Part shown: positions 1 through 10,230 of the stretch, piece after piece
Layout of the letters: each line of letters begins with the position of its first letter
Numbering within the stretch: position 1 is the first letter of the stretch
Assembly: GCA_029582155.1 (NCBI GenBank)
Contig: CM055901.1
Coordinates: 40,166,616 to 40,230,615, forward strand
Origin: Panopea generosa
Lineage: Eukaryota > Mollusca > Bivalvia > Adapedonta > Hiatellidae
DNA length: 64,000 bases
Reading direction: 5' to 3'
Notes under the pieces: generated by a model
Told to the model about the DNA's origin: nothing
Database searches by the model: none
The model's input: the letters and a program-made list of their open reading frames with translations, nothing else
Position numbers and translations under genes: made by a program

Positions 1-1
1 T

Positions 2-32
<31 letters not shown>

Positions 33-64
33 CACACACACGCACGCACACACACACACACACC
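1..64. repeat. (CGCA)n/(CA)n microsatellite
   Basis: The window opens inside a run of ACGC tetranucleotides that grades into CA dinucleotides. It is a simple-sequence repeat cut by the window edge, so its full length is unknown. Confidence 0.95.
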
Positions 65-2224
65 GACTTCCCTGTGGTATCACAATGAAAATGTTCGTGC
101 TAGCCAGACTTAGCGAAATGATATCAATCTGCAAATAAATGAATGGTTTTGGTACATGCCTCATTTCCATTTTCGTCCAAAGACACATGCATAGGTAATA
201 CATTATTTGACTAGTAGAAAATTCCACGTAACTTCTGACCTGCTTAGTTGATCTATTTTCTCGTTCCTGGAACGATGTCATCGGCAGAGGAAAGAAGTTA
301 ACATCTACTGACAGTCATGACATTTAATGTAAAATGAAATGTTTTATTTTCGAAAATCTGAGCTGTTTCATTGGTGGCTAAGAAAGGACATCTAATCAAT
401 GATAGGCCTTCATCCAGAGCATAATACAGCGAGGAATCTTAGACAAAAGATATGTCCATTTCTGCCCGTTTGCTATGTGAATTATGCAATAAAATATGTT
501 AAAACTAAAACATCTCTGCCAATAGTGTCGACTAGAATCTGTGACCCTGTAGAGAAGAATCCGTGACATTTAAATCAACATCGACACAAACCTGTGACAT
601 GTGAAACGGAATTTCTCACATGGTATAAGTAAAAAGTCAATTAGTTATAACTCTTTTTTTAAACAAAAATACTTAGACAACAGTTATAAATGATGTTTTG
701 CACTGATTAATGTTTTTATTGACAATTTCATCTCTACTTTCGTTTTACATACATATTTAGCGAAGATTTATTAATTCTTGCGTTTTAAACATTTACTAAT
801 TCACACATGATTGTTTGGAACATTGAAAATACTAATTAATATCAGGTGAAACTCAATCTTGTAAAAAGTTTAAAACTTATAGCTGTATCCAGTAAATAAT
901 TGACTTTATATATCAAAGTATGCCGTGTTTTCCCGCATCAGATCGACGTGAATCTGTGACTGTCACTCTACGTTGTGACAGAGTTCCCTGACCGTGATTT
1001 GGGACTACTGAGGATCGTATCGGACTGCTGAGGATCGCAACATATTTTCTAACCATGTTTTTACTAATATCTTCCTTAAACGGCCAGGCAATAAAAAGAC
1101 TTTAGTTTTGTTTGAAGGCCTATTGTCAGAGGATCATTTATCACTCTTTGGTTTTAACCAGTGATTCGTTAAATGGTTGGGAAAAAAAGGAGAAAATGAC
1201 TTACCGCCAAAGCGTGGCTGGGTAAACAATCCATCGAGATCGTAGCATGACTGCTTAGTTACGACTCGGGTATACGGTGTGTTACTTCTATGGAAAATCT
1301 TTACGAGAGCGGAATACTTGAAGACGGAAGAGCCCAAACTCCACGTACTAGTTCACTCTTCCGGTTCGGAGAAAGTGAGTCAAGATACGTAGACTGGCTA
1401 CTTACTGTATGCGGGTAGGTATCGCGTATTCTTTTGAACGAAAAGATGTTGCAATATCAACTTTTATACTGAATTTGTCTAAAAATTTAATCGTATATAT
1501 ATGTGTTTTAAATAGTCGGGGTCAGTGACCTCGTTTGTGCTAAACAGATCCTTATCCACACTGACTCGTAATCGTAGCATACCTATTTTTATTGGGAAGA
1601 GGCTAAATATCAAGAAGGTTCCCTTTCAACTTGGAACATTCGGAATCCTCGGATTTTTCTATTTACCGCTAAAATTCAAGATGGACAGTAAACACGAAAT
1701 GTTAATGCTTTCGGTAATAATAATGTCTTTTATACGGAATTAGTGGTTGGATGTAAACCCCGATACGTGTGATACTCTTAGTTTATGTTTTGTTTAAGTC
1801 GAACACGTACATGTAAACGAGAGTTAAGTTTAACTTATTAATTTTACTACTATTGTGAAACTTAACTTGGTACCAGTTTACAACTAAGACAAATTACGCT
1901 CGGAGACTGCCTTGGTAGAACCAGTACTTAGCATATGCGGAAAAAAAACGTTTTACTCAAGGACACAACATATAGTCGAAAGTTCGGTGTTTATGCACAG
2001 CTTTTTAATTATTTTGATATCCGACTTGTCTCTAGAGAAGCAAAATAAAAAATCTTTACAAGGATTCTAATAAATTGCAATATGTCGCACTAAGTGGGTA
2101 ATGTGTCAGACTTCCAATCAAGGGGTCAAGAGTTTGAATCATTATATAGCCAATTGAGCTGGTGAGTAACTGACTATAAATTTATGTATGTAACTAAATT
2201 TAATAATAATTTAGTTCATATTAA
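65..2224. other. unique AT-rich DNA, no supported gene
   Basis: No convincing gene, structured repeat or RNA gene is seen. The one weak coding hint is at 1205-1345 on the minus strand and is listed separately. Confidence 0.5.
1205..1345 (-). other. weak candidate internal exon
   Basis: A minus-strand open frame of about 45 codons ends exactly at a consensus splice donor, GCG followed by GTAAGT (complement of 1199-1204). The peptide is of mixed composition. The frame has no in-frame ATG after its upstream stop, so it could only be an internal exon, and the possible acceptor near 1345 has a poor polypyrimidine tract. I recognise no protein family. Chance is quite possible. Confidence 0.15.
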
Positions 2225-2402
2225 TTTATTTTAGCTTGATTGCAATGAAAGCTCAGAGCTCATATCAACCACTCTCCGAGTCCGTTTCCTGGGTAGCACC
2301 AACTACTGAGTGTTGTTTTATATGGGGCATCTGGTCAACTGGGGATTGAACCCGCAACCTCAGGCATGAGCAGCCAACACTATCCATTTGACTTCCGCCC
2401 CA
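2225..2402 (-). repeat. tRNA-derived SINE
   Basis: On the minus strand, 2402 to about 2320 reads as a tRNA-like head. It has a GGGGCGG start, a box-A-like D arm (GTCAAATGGATAGTGTTGG), an anticodon-loop-like CTGCTCATGCC and a canonical box B, GGGTTCAATCCCC. A non-tRNA body follows down to about 2225. The attached body and lack of clean tRNA folding favour a SINE over a functional tRNA gene. Confidence 0.6.
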
Positions 2403-3076
2403 CATTCTACGTATCTTTGAAAATGGTTTAATTGTATCCGTTGTAATTTATGTTTTCAGCTCCTGTCATTGTGTTTATTTTTTGCTGATGAGCACAACTA
2501 TAATGTAAGTTTAACTGTTATAATAAATTGTTATAAATAGAGTTTAAAAAGAATGACAGGATTGTCACTGAGAATACTTTACAATTGTTTAAAAGAAATA
2601 ATGTGTTATTATTTAGGGTAACCATTGTAAGATAAAGAATATCCATTAATAATAAAATGAATACACTTAAATACATTAAATGGTATATTTTAAAATCATA
2701 TCATTTTACATTGTCATAGTTCAAATCACCACACAGTCACCGTCTCGGTGATGATTTATATATATTGTCATTTGTTACTGATGCTAAAGTAGGAAAGTTG
2801 CCAGTTGTTTGCAGAGATGGGGCGTGCTTGAGTACTGGTTTACTTTCCAGGAACCAAGGAAACAGTTGTTAGCTTAACTGATCGTGTGTTAGCCATCAGT
2901 GGCATAATAATGATGCTAAATATTCAAACAAACATTAATAACACAATTAAATATTGCTTTGGATTTAAAAAAAATAAATACATATTATACAAAACTTTCA
3001 TATGTTAGCACACAAATAAGTAGATAATATATTTGTATTAGTATGGTCATGAAATATTCACTTGCTGTGATTGTAG
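2403..3076. other. non-coding AT-rich spacer
   Basis: Nothing beyond AT-rich sequence is recognisable. If the mini-exons downstream are real, this is intron or 5' flank. Confidence 0.4.
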
Positions 3077-3124
3077 GTAGCGCCAACACAGTTAGCTGTA
3101 GATCCTTTTCCAGGAATTGCACAG
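3077..3124 (+). CDS. candidate mini-exon 1 (48 nt, phase 0)
   Basis: This is the first of four short exon-like blocks at 3077, 3477, 4205 and 4651. The block follows ATTGTAG and is followed by GTAATA. It translates to 16 residues, VAPTQLAVDPFPGIAQ. All four blocks are multiples of three, open in phase 0, begin GTAG and encode related peptides of the pattern V-[AV]-x-x-x...[SD]-P-x...I-[QK]. The flanks between blocks are unrelated in sequence, which favours a set of tandemly duplicated small exons over a decayed satellite. The parent gene is unknown; a zinc-finger/MULE-like gene fragment lies 1.8 kb downstream. Confidence 0.4.
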
Positions 3125-3476
3125 GTAATAACCGTAATATATAATTGCATTTAAACAATACAATTACATATATCTTCCCACATTTTACAATATGTTTTTC
3201 TTTAAAGGAAACAGTAACACTTTTTGTCATTGTTTACAGAGCTGCATCATCAGTTCTATTTAATTGCCCAGGATTCACTGAATTTGTTTGTGAATGACAT
3301 TGTGTAAATATATATATATTCTATCCAATTTTGATAAGGCTGCAATAGCATTTCAAATGTCTGATTGATTGGACTAATTTTTATTAAAATGTAACTAATG
3401 TATAAATATTTTTTACAATTTCAACAATGTAATAAATCTATACAACTCAGCTAACATTAAATTATGTTAATTGTAG

Positions 3477-3536
3477 GTAGTGCCAAATCAGCATGTTGCT
3501 GTCAGTCCTGGTCTTACACCAGATGGGATCACCCAG
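3477..3536 (+). CDS. candidate mini-exon 2 (60 nt, phase 0)
   Basis: The block lies between ATTGTAG and GTAAAA and translates to 20 residues beginning VVPNQHVAVSPG and ending GITQ. The acceptor context (TTAATTGTAG) nearly repeats that of mini-exon 1 (GTGATTGTAG), suggesting that the duplication included the intron end. Confidence 0.45.
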
Positions 3537-3999
3537 GTAAAATAAAAAGTTGTATTTTGATAATCTCATTTCATACATTCACAGTTATTTTTAGTAAATA
3601 AATCAATACAAGTACCAATAGAGAAATAAATATGTTGATTAACTGTTCTTTATTGAAACGCCTCAAAACAATTTAGATGCACTTGCAACTTTTATACATA
3701 AATATACTGACAATTACCTCTGTAGCCTTTTGGATAATGAGTCCAAGATCAAGATAAATATGACAACAGTCCATGGTGTTGCATTATGACAAATAATCAG
3801 ACTCAGTTTAAAAAATTGATTCATAGTCTTGTTTTGTCATTTAATCGTTATAGATTATTTATAGAATGAAAATCAACCATAGGTTAAAAGTTCCTGAAGC
3901 ATTTATGTAACATAAATAATGCAAAGGCAATAGCACCAAAGCTATTTTTAACACATTTCAGGCTATATATGGCTTATCCAGTTTTATTGGTGGTAGAAG

Positions 4000-4165
4000 A
4001 ACTCATAATGAATCCGAGTAAAAGCACTGTCCTTCCACAAGTAACTGGCAAACTTCCTCTATTGAAGTTTTTGGAGCAAGTGGATCTCAAACCTATGACC
4101 TTAGCTGTGAGAGGTCAATGATCTTGAGACAGCGCCTTAGACCACTAGGTCATGGAGAAACCCTT
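4000..4165 (-). repeat. SINE with tRNA-Leu-like head
   Basis: The minus strand from about 4160 reads ACCTAGTGGTCTAAGGCGC, a close match to a tRNA-Leu D arm and box A. It continues with CTCAAGATC in the anticodon region and a degenerate box B, AGGTTTGAGATCC. The body runs on to about 4000. It lies in the interval between mini-exons 2 and 3. Confidence 0.6.
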
Positions 4166-4204
4166 ATGTAGGTTTAAAGAAGCAAATATTTGCATATATT
4201 ACAG

Positions 4205-4267
4205 GTAGTGCCAACTGACTATGTACTGGTAGTTAGCCCTGATCAGGCACTGTCTGAAGTCATCCAG
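4205..4267 (+). CDS. candidate mini-exon 3 (63 nt, phase 0)
   Basis: The block lies between TTACAG and GTATAA and translates to 21 residues beginning VVPTDYVLVVSPDQA and ending EVIQ. SPDQA here aligns with SPNQA in mini-exon 4. Confidence 0.45.
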
Positions 4268-4650
4268 GTATAATTAAAACAATATATTTCTTATAATCTT
4301 TTTTTCTCTGTTTTTATCTTCTGTTGCATTGATATAAGAATAGCATCATACAAAACTGTGTGTCCTTTCAAGTATTAGATCAAGTCTAGGTCATACAGTT
4401 TAAAGTTCAAATTAGCACAGTGTCTGCTGACTGCTCCAAATGATCTAAATCCCTGAAACAAATTTGATATAGCTTGATACAAATATTCACCTCATTGATA
4501 AAGCATGTGTTACTAGACTTGCAGTCAGTAATGATTGATGTAAAGGTTTTAATTGAAAATCAATGATCAAATGTCTGTAACAACACCAAAATTTACAAAA
4601 ATATTAGTGGGTTATCTTATTTGCACCTAAGTTTTTACTTGTGATTTCAG

Positions 4651-4713
4651 GTAGCTCTAACTCAGCAACTAGTTGAATTTAGTCCTAATCAGGCACATAA
4701 AGATATTATCAAG
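4651..4713 (+). CDS. candidate mini-exon 4 (63 nt, phase 0)
   Basis: The block follows the good acceptor TTTTTACTTGTGATTTCAG and translates to 21 residues beginning VALTQQLVEFSPNQAHK and ending DIIK. Its donor is weak (AAG/TTATAA, or AA/GTTATA), so this copy may be degenerate. It is the last copy before the 51-bp minisatellite. Confidence 0.4.
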
Positions 4714-4754
4714 TTATAATTTAAATATATATTTAGTAAATTAAGTTGATGTTT

Positions 4755-4880
4755 GTGTGCCATGGTAAGTTAAACTCAACTGACACCTATATATGAAGAG
4801 TGTATGTGTGTCAAGGTAAGTTCTACTCACCTGGCACCTGTTTATGAAGAGTGTATATGTGTCAAGGTAAGTTGATAGTC
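4755..4880. repeat. 51-bp minisatellite, left block (about 3 copies)
   Basis: GTAAGT motifs recur at 4765, 4816 and 4867, exactly 51 bp apart. Each sits in a unit resembling TATGAAGAGTGTATGTGTG followed by TCAAGGTAAGTT. The same unit resumes at about 5585 after the transposase-like fragment. Each unit carries AAG/GTAAGT, a near-perfect splice-donor consensus. Confidence 0.85.
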
Positions 4881-4888
4881 ATTGCAAT

Positions 4889-5514
4889 ATGTATTTCTCT
4901 TCAAAGAAAAGTTTGAAAAGACATAGTTGTAAATGCCGTTCTAGTCCATTAGACAAAAAGGAAAAACCATTGACTTCAATTCCTTGCAGTGTACCATCTT
5001 GTTCTGAAAAGTTTAGGACAGTAGATAAAATGGCTGAACACCTAAGACTATTCATGGAACTGAAATGGCAACGTGCATGTAAAGGCTCAGCAAAAATAGG
5101 TAAGATCTGCCCATCAAGAATGAATGTAATAGTGCAAAGTTCTGGGGTTGTTTCTGTGAAGTACATACAGACTCATTTTCATACAACTGGTTTAAATCAA
5201 ACTCGTTTCCTTCCTATCCCAGAATCTGTAAGGAATCAGATTAGGTCACGTTTATCCATGGTACAAAATATTAGTAGTCAACATCAGTGCATTTAAGAGT
5301 TCAAAGTCTGCAGTCACTCCTCAATAATCCTGTGCTGTTATATAAGCAGCAACACACACAATCTAATCCTATCCAACTTAGGAAAGAAGATTTCATGTTG
5401 GTTCTGATGACCAAAGAACAGGCTATAGAATTTAAACATTATGCCCCTGATGTTATATGTATAGATTCTACTCATGGCACAATAAACACAATAGAAAAAC
5501 TTACGCCTAAGTAA
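4889..5514 (+). pseudogene. zinc-finger/MULE-type transposase fragment
   Basis: An open frame from ATG 4889 to 5296 (135 codons) contains C2H2-like motifs: a partial finger near residues 1-15, then CSVPSCSEKFRTVDKMAEHL at about residues 34-53. A segment with YIQTHFHTTG follows, in the style of MULE-associated proteins. The frame shifts near 5287 and continues to 5514, reaching VICIDSTHGT, which resembles the first catalytic-aspartate block of MULE transposases. The domain stops there, so the remaining catalytic residues are missing. The fragment sits between two blocks of the same 51-bp minisatellite, as if inserted into it or captured by it. The MULE assignment is by motif only. A domesticated gene exon is the alternative, but the frameshift and truncation argue against function. 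Confidence 0.5.
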
Positions 5515-5584
5515 AAAATCTCATCAAACAAGAAAATAGAAAACGACTCAGTTTCAAGGCAACACAGAAGAAAAAAGGAGTTTA

Positions 5585-6020
5585 TGTGTGTCGGGGTAAG
5601 ATTCCCTCTCCTTGTACCAATGTATAAGAGTGTATGTGTGACAGGGTAAGATTCTCTCTCCTCATACCAATGTATGAGAAGTGTATGTGTGTCAAGGTAA
5701 GATTCCCTCTACTCAAACCCATGTATGAGGAGTGTATGTGTGTCAAGGTAAGTTTCTCTCTCCTCACACCTATGTACAAGGAATATATGTGTGTTAAGGT
5801 AAGTTTCCCTCTCCTCATACCAATATATGATGAGTGTATGTGTGTCAAAGTAAGTCTCCCTCTCCTCGTATCTATGTATGAGGAGTGTATGTGTGTTGGG
5901 GTAAGATTCTCTCTCCTCATACTTATGTACAAGGAGTGTATGTGTGTCAAGGTAAGTTTACTTCTCTTACCTATGTACCTCTTCATACCTGTATGTGTAT
6001 GTGTGTCGCTGTAAAAAGAG
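5585..6020. repeat. 51-bp minisatellite, right block (8 copies)
   Basis: GTAAG motifs occur at 5596, 5646, 5697, 5748, 5799, 5850, 5901 and 5952, a period of 51 bp (once 50). Because 51 is divisible by three, both strands show spurious long repetitive open frames with a 17-residue period. These are not genes. Confidence 0.9.
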
Positions 6021-6214
6021 TGTAAAATTATTGAAAAAAAGTTTTCCAATTGTCGTTTTATTCAAGTTTGCTTAATGGCGACGATTTAATTTTTACAAAA
6101 TTGATAATTAAAAGCAAACATTTTTAAAGCTTGAATTACTGTAAGACTTAAAAATAAAACAGGAATTTGAACTATCATAATTAATGTACAGTGTAAGTTT
6201 AATGCAGCTTCAAA

Positions 6215-6310
6215 ATGCATCCTTATAGTACAATGAAGTACATCTGTCTTTAAGATGGAAGATGTTGGTTCAATCCCAACTAAGGATATCTGTTGGAGGC
6301 TTCATACTAC
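6215..6310 (+). repeat. tRNA-like SINE fragment
   Basis: A box-B-like GGTTCAATCCC occurs near 6269, preceded by CTTTAAGATGGAAGATG where a tRNA anticodon arm would lie. Short and degenerate. Confidence 0.35.
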
Positions 6311-7369
6311 GTATTGTAAATCAGTTTTGAATTTATGAAATGAGGATAGTGAAAAATGCTTATATTAGTAAATAAGTTTGTGTTTATTTCAGGAATGGTA
6401 GCATAATTTTGAGTTTGATCCAGTGATGAAAAACAGGCTAGATTAATGTCTGAAGTCCGAACTAGACTAGAGAATGTTTTTTATCTTTAAATGAAAACTC
6501 AAAATTGTATAATTTACAATATATTTTCAAATTATTTAAGATGAAAGAATAACTATGATGATGTTTTTTTTATATTAAAGTATCTAGCTACCAATTTAAT
6601 GTCATTGTTTGAATAGTGACTTTGTTCCAAGCCCTGTTGAATAAGCACAGTTGTGCACATCTTTATGGCTACCTAGGCTACAGTAAGCATCCCATGAAAT
6701 GTAATGTCCTACAAGCTAAAAGCAAAGCAACATCATGGTGCCAATGAAATGCAAACTGGTACTTTAAGCACTACCCAAATTCAATTGATTTTCATAAAAA
6801 AGCGAAATGCAGTTTCTATTGTTTCAACATTGCACATCATTAACACATAATGCACGATTTTCTATATATCAGATGTCCACTCTCTTCGCTAAATGACCAT
6901 AAAATATGTTACTAATTATATTTTTTGGCCTGCTGTACGTGAACCTTTGACAGTGTCATATATCAAAAGTTCAAACTAATTAGTATCTCCAAATCTTAAA
7001 TAACTAAATGCTTGTACTTATAGCATGCCATACACACAAGTATTATTTTGCGTTTAAGTTTTACATTATTAAAAAAAATAGAATACAATAATTAATAATT
7101 GAAGTGAAGTGACTGACAATAACACACTATATATATAGTTGACATACAGACTGAATGATTGTATGCAAGTATTTCAATATTCTTTATTTTCATTTCAATT
7201 TGCCTTACTGAATGGAAACTAAATAGCGTTTAAAAAGTTTATAAGTTAAACTTTGCTTAATGATTGTCTTATTTGTATAAATAAGCCATATTTCATACCA
7301 AATATTTTAACCAAAGTCCACATCATTGCACAATTGAAAACCTTTATTATATATCATTATGAAAAAGTA
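6311..7369. other. unique AT-rich DNA, nothing recognised
   Basis: No gene, structured repeat or RNA gene is evident on either strand. Confidence 0.5.
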
Positions 7370-7465
7370 ATGGAAGTCTATCAATTTGTCCAAGGTCAGA
7401 CTTGAACTGACATCTCACTCCTTGGAGGAGTTTGTACTTTCTTGTACTACAAAGACTTTCTCCCT
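7370..7465 (-). repeat. tRNA-like SINE fragment
   Basis: The minus strand reads CAGTTCAAGTCTGACC, box-B-like, preceded by a self-complementary TTTGTAGTACAAG...GTACAAA stretch in the anticodon-arm position. No intact tRNA cloverleaf. Confidence 0.35.
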
Positions 7466-7786
7466 GATAGACTTCCTGTGTAAAGCTAAGAAAGTATTAC
7501 CTCTTTTCTGTATTTACAATTTCTACAATAAAAAACACACTTAATATTGATACACAGAAGTTACAGAACAATATTTAATGTTTTAAACCACTCTTTAATA
7601 AATATAAATACAAACAATCACTGTCATTTTTTCTCGAAGAGTAAACGTTTGTTGAGACTGCAGTATACTGTTAAAGATCTGTTTGTGGGTGGGGTGCATT
7701 TTAATGCGGTGTATTATTTTGATGTTTTTGCTTTTAAACTCTTATAATGACAGTTCCATATACATGTTTGTATGTGTGTAAGGGAA

Positions 7787-7817
<31 letters not shown>
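7787..7817. repeat. poly-G run (31 G)
   Basis: An uninterrupted run of 31 G residues. It could form G-quadruplex structure, and its true length is prone to sequencing error. Confidence 0.9.
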
Positions 7818-7818
<1 letters not shown>

Positions 7819-7984
7819 AACAATTTTTGTAATGAAGGTATATAAGTTATCGATTACATTGTTATACTCATAAAAAACTAAAAATAACGAACTCCCACTG
7901 GTAAAACCAAATTTTAAAGTCACATTATTATGATATTTACAGAACTCTGATCGAAAAACACCTACCAGTCAATGTCTAAATGTT

Positions 7985-8200
7985 ATTTCTCCTTCACAAT
8001 GTAGAAAAATATAATGTATATACGTCAAGAGAATATCATTTTTCCTTCACAATGCAGAAAAATGTAATATAAACAGATAAACGTCAAGAAGGTTCAATAC
8101 TCTCCAGAAATGGAGGTTTGGGTTTTTCATATTCGCAGGAGAGATATTGCGAATATGTAAAAAATATTGATCATGCGCAGTGACAGGGGAACCTTCTTGA
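7985..8200. repeat. short tandem duplication and nested foldback element
   Basis: A TCCTTCACAATG(T/C)AGAAAAAT segment with an ACGTCAAGA tail occurs twice, at about 7990 and 8043. The second copy leads into a foldback. TCAAGAAGGTTC at 8084-8095 pairs perfectly with GAACCTTCTTGA at 8189-8200. Inside, CATATTCGCA (8128-8137) pairs with TGCGAATATG (8148-8157), and CTCCA...TGGAG makes a third small stem. The layout resembles a ~117-bp MITE with internal palindromes; no target duplication was recognised. Confidence 0.55.
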
Positions 8201-9538
8201 TAAATAGCCTCTTCCTTTTTATTGTTACGCCAACGTAAACGTCTTTAAAATAAATAGACGTTACGTCAGAGTAATGACGTCAACATATTTTTATGACGTT
8301 TATGACACTGGGTCAGGGTAAAAATTATATTTAAAGTGTATTGTTTGAACAGGCAATATATAGGAAGATAGACAGTTATAATTTCTGGTACATAATTTCA
8401 GTTTGTACCTTAGAATGTCAATTTCCTAATATATAGGGCGTTAAACACGCATTAAAAAGATAGGATATTTTTGTGATGACGGCCATCATCGAGAGTCCCT
8501 TTTACTGAGATTGTTTTCTGACCCACTTGGATAGCCTACGTATGATATATTCTCATAATCTTCGACTCTTAACAGCTAAAGGAAATATTATTAGAACAAT
8601 GTTAAATATTTAGCGTCATTTTATGCCACCGAGTGCCGATAGACGAATAGCACAATGTAAGCTGTGTACATGTATTACACGAAGAATAGGTAGCCTAAGG
8701 TCTTCGGGTCTGAAACAGTTGCGATATGTCGTACAGCATAGTGAGATGGATACTAATGTTCTAAAAAGAAAATAAAACTTTATTAAATGTTGTAAAGTGC
8801 TTACCAAGATGTAACTTAAAAACTGAATAAAAAACTCAATTAGTTGGATAGTAGTATTATTTCATGTTATTTGAAAACCGCTATATGCCACAATATACCG
8901 ACTTAGGTACGAGGCACCTACTTATGCTACGTACTATTTAGAACCCTTATAACCTCAACTTGTATTTTTTACTGACATAATTTGGTATATTAATATATAA
9001 AACAAATGTAAAACCCATAAAGTAGTTCCAGAAATGCTTCCGAAGTAATAAATTGATCTGTAAATGACACCTTTTCAATCTGAAAGTGGTTCAAACCGCC
9101 ACTTTTCTCGAATGTTTGAGGAGGGTGACGGTCACTTCGTCAACATGCCATCTCGTCAACATGGAGATTGTGCACAAAGGGGGTAGTCAGGTCGTCAACC
9201 TGGCAATTGTGTATAGATCACACTTGATGGGGTGATAATTGACGATAATTGTCGTCATTACTTATTTAAATAACGGTTGATGTTTACGATTAGATAAATT
9301 AGGCTTATAATATAATTGTTTGGATGCCAATCATTTGGGATTTTTTTTAAACTATATATAAATATATAAAACTATTTCTTTTCAGGTTTCCTGTCGACGA
9401 AAATGTAATTTAATGTGGATGTAGTTGTTAGACCCATAATTCTACCTGATTTGAAAAGAGTTAACTCCCTAGTAAGTAGATGGTATATTAAAAAAGGACG
9501 GTCATAAAACGACATGATTGTGTATACGATAATAAAAT
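8201..9538. other. unique DNA, no supported gene
   Basis: It contains several ACGTC/GACGT motifs at 8220-8310, including TGACGTCA near 8275 (a CRE-like palindrome), and a short set of CGTCAAC repeats at 9137-9200. No coding frame is convincing. Confidence 0.4.
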
Positions 9539-9539
9539 G

Positions 9540-9850
9540 TTTATTCAACATAGCACATATATGGATAGCACATACAGGAAATGACAATAATACATGATAC
9601 ACAACAAAACATACATATAATTATACAGGAACTCTGAGAACTGACAATAAGATATAATACACAACAAAACATACACACAATATTACAAGAAACGACAAGA
9701 GACCCTGAGCAGACGCATTTGGGCATAAAATCTCAGTCATCGTGTTGTCCTCACTCCTCCTCGTCGTAGATGGGGTCCGTGGGCGCGGTCGGGGCAAGTC
9801 CGCAAGACTTAAATACAATGTCGCTCGTATCGGCGATATCTTTAATTTGT
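9540..9850 (-). other. candidate 3'-terminal exon
   Basis: On the minus strand an open frame from about 9850 to the TGA at 9751-9753 has the acidic C-terminus APTDPIYDEEE, preceded by KDIADTSDIVFKSCG. It follows an AG that could be an acceptor (ACAAATTAAAG). A ~200-nt tail ends near an AATAAA signal (complement of 9540-9545). An overlapping frame at 9818-9621 is hydrophobic and looks membrane-spanning, so the true frame is uncertain. The 3' part holds an imperfect ~60-bp duplication around ACACAACAAAACATAC. No family recognised. Confidence 0.25.
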
Positions 9851-10140
9851 AAACGCAATAATATAATGGAAATAATGAGATTTTTTTTACCTCACCGCGT
9901 GCACAAAAATAACAGGAATAACCGTTTATCGTGTGTAGTTAGCGCCGAAAATGCGGCGTAGTCGCCGCTTATGTAACGTAGACGTTGGACGGGGTATGAT
10001 TCGATCCTTTATTACAACTGTGTTACGACGCTTCTACATTAAAACCAGTATACACCTGCTGGCTTATGGAATCGATAATTTGTTATATCCGACATTGAAA
10101 GTGGGCTAAATATTGATCGTACCCGGGCGTGTTGACACAC
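9755..10140. promoter_or_regulatory. CpG-rich stretch, possible promoter region
   Basis: CpG dinucleotides are far denser here than in the AT-rich surroundings: CGTCGT, GGGCGCGGTCGG, ATCGGCGATATC, GCGCCG, GCGGCGTAGTCGCCGC, ACGTTGGACGGGG. A strong plus-strand splice donor, CAGAG/GTAAGTAC, follows at 10228/10229, so an untranslated first exon could end there. Promoter function is inferred only from composition and the donor. Confidence 0.3.
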
Positions 10141-10230
10141 GATAAACCTGTGTTAACATTTTGTAAACACACAGGCCATTTATACGGTTTTTGTGTTGGA
10201 TTGTTCAATTTTGTCCGATTTAACAGAGGT

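Noticed and set aside
1525-1743. 72-codon frame as a gene
   Set aside because: It starts on the far side of no clear promoter or splice signal, lacks any family motif and is short enough to be chance.
2320-2402. Functional tRNA gene with CAT anticodon
   Set aside because: Box B is good, but the arms do not fold cleanly and a SINE-like body follows, so a SINE is more likely.
5582-6049. Long open frames of 126 and 155 codons on opposite strands
   Set aside because: Both are by-products of a 51-bp (17-codon) minisatellite; open frames on both strands of the same repeat are expected.
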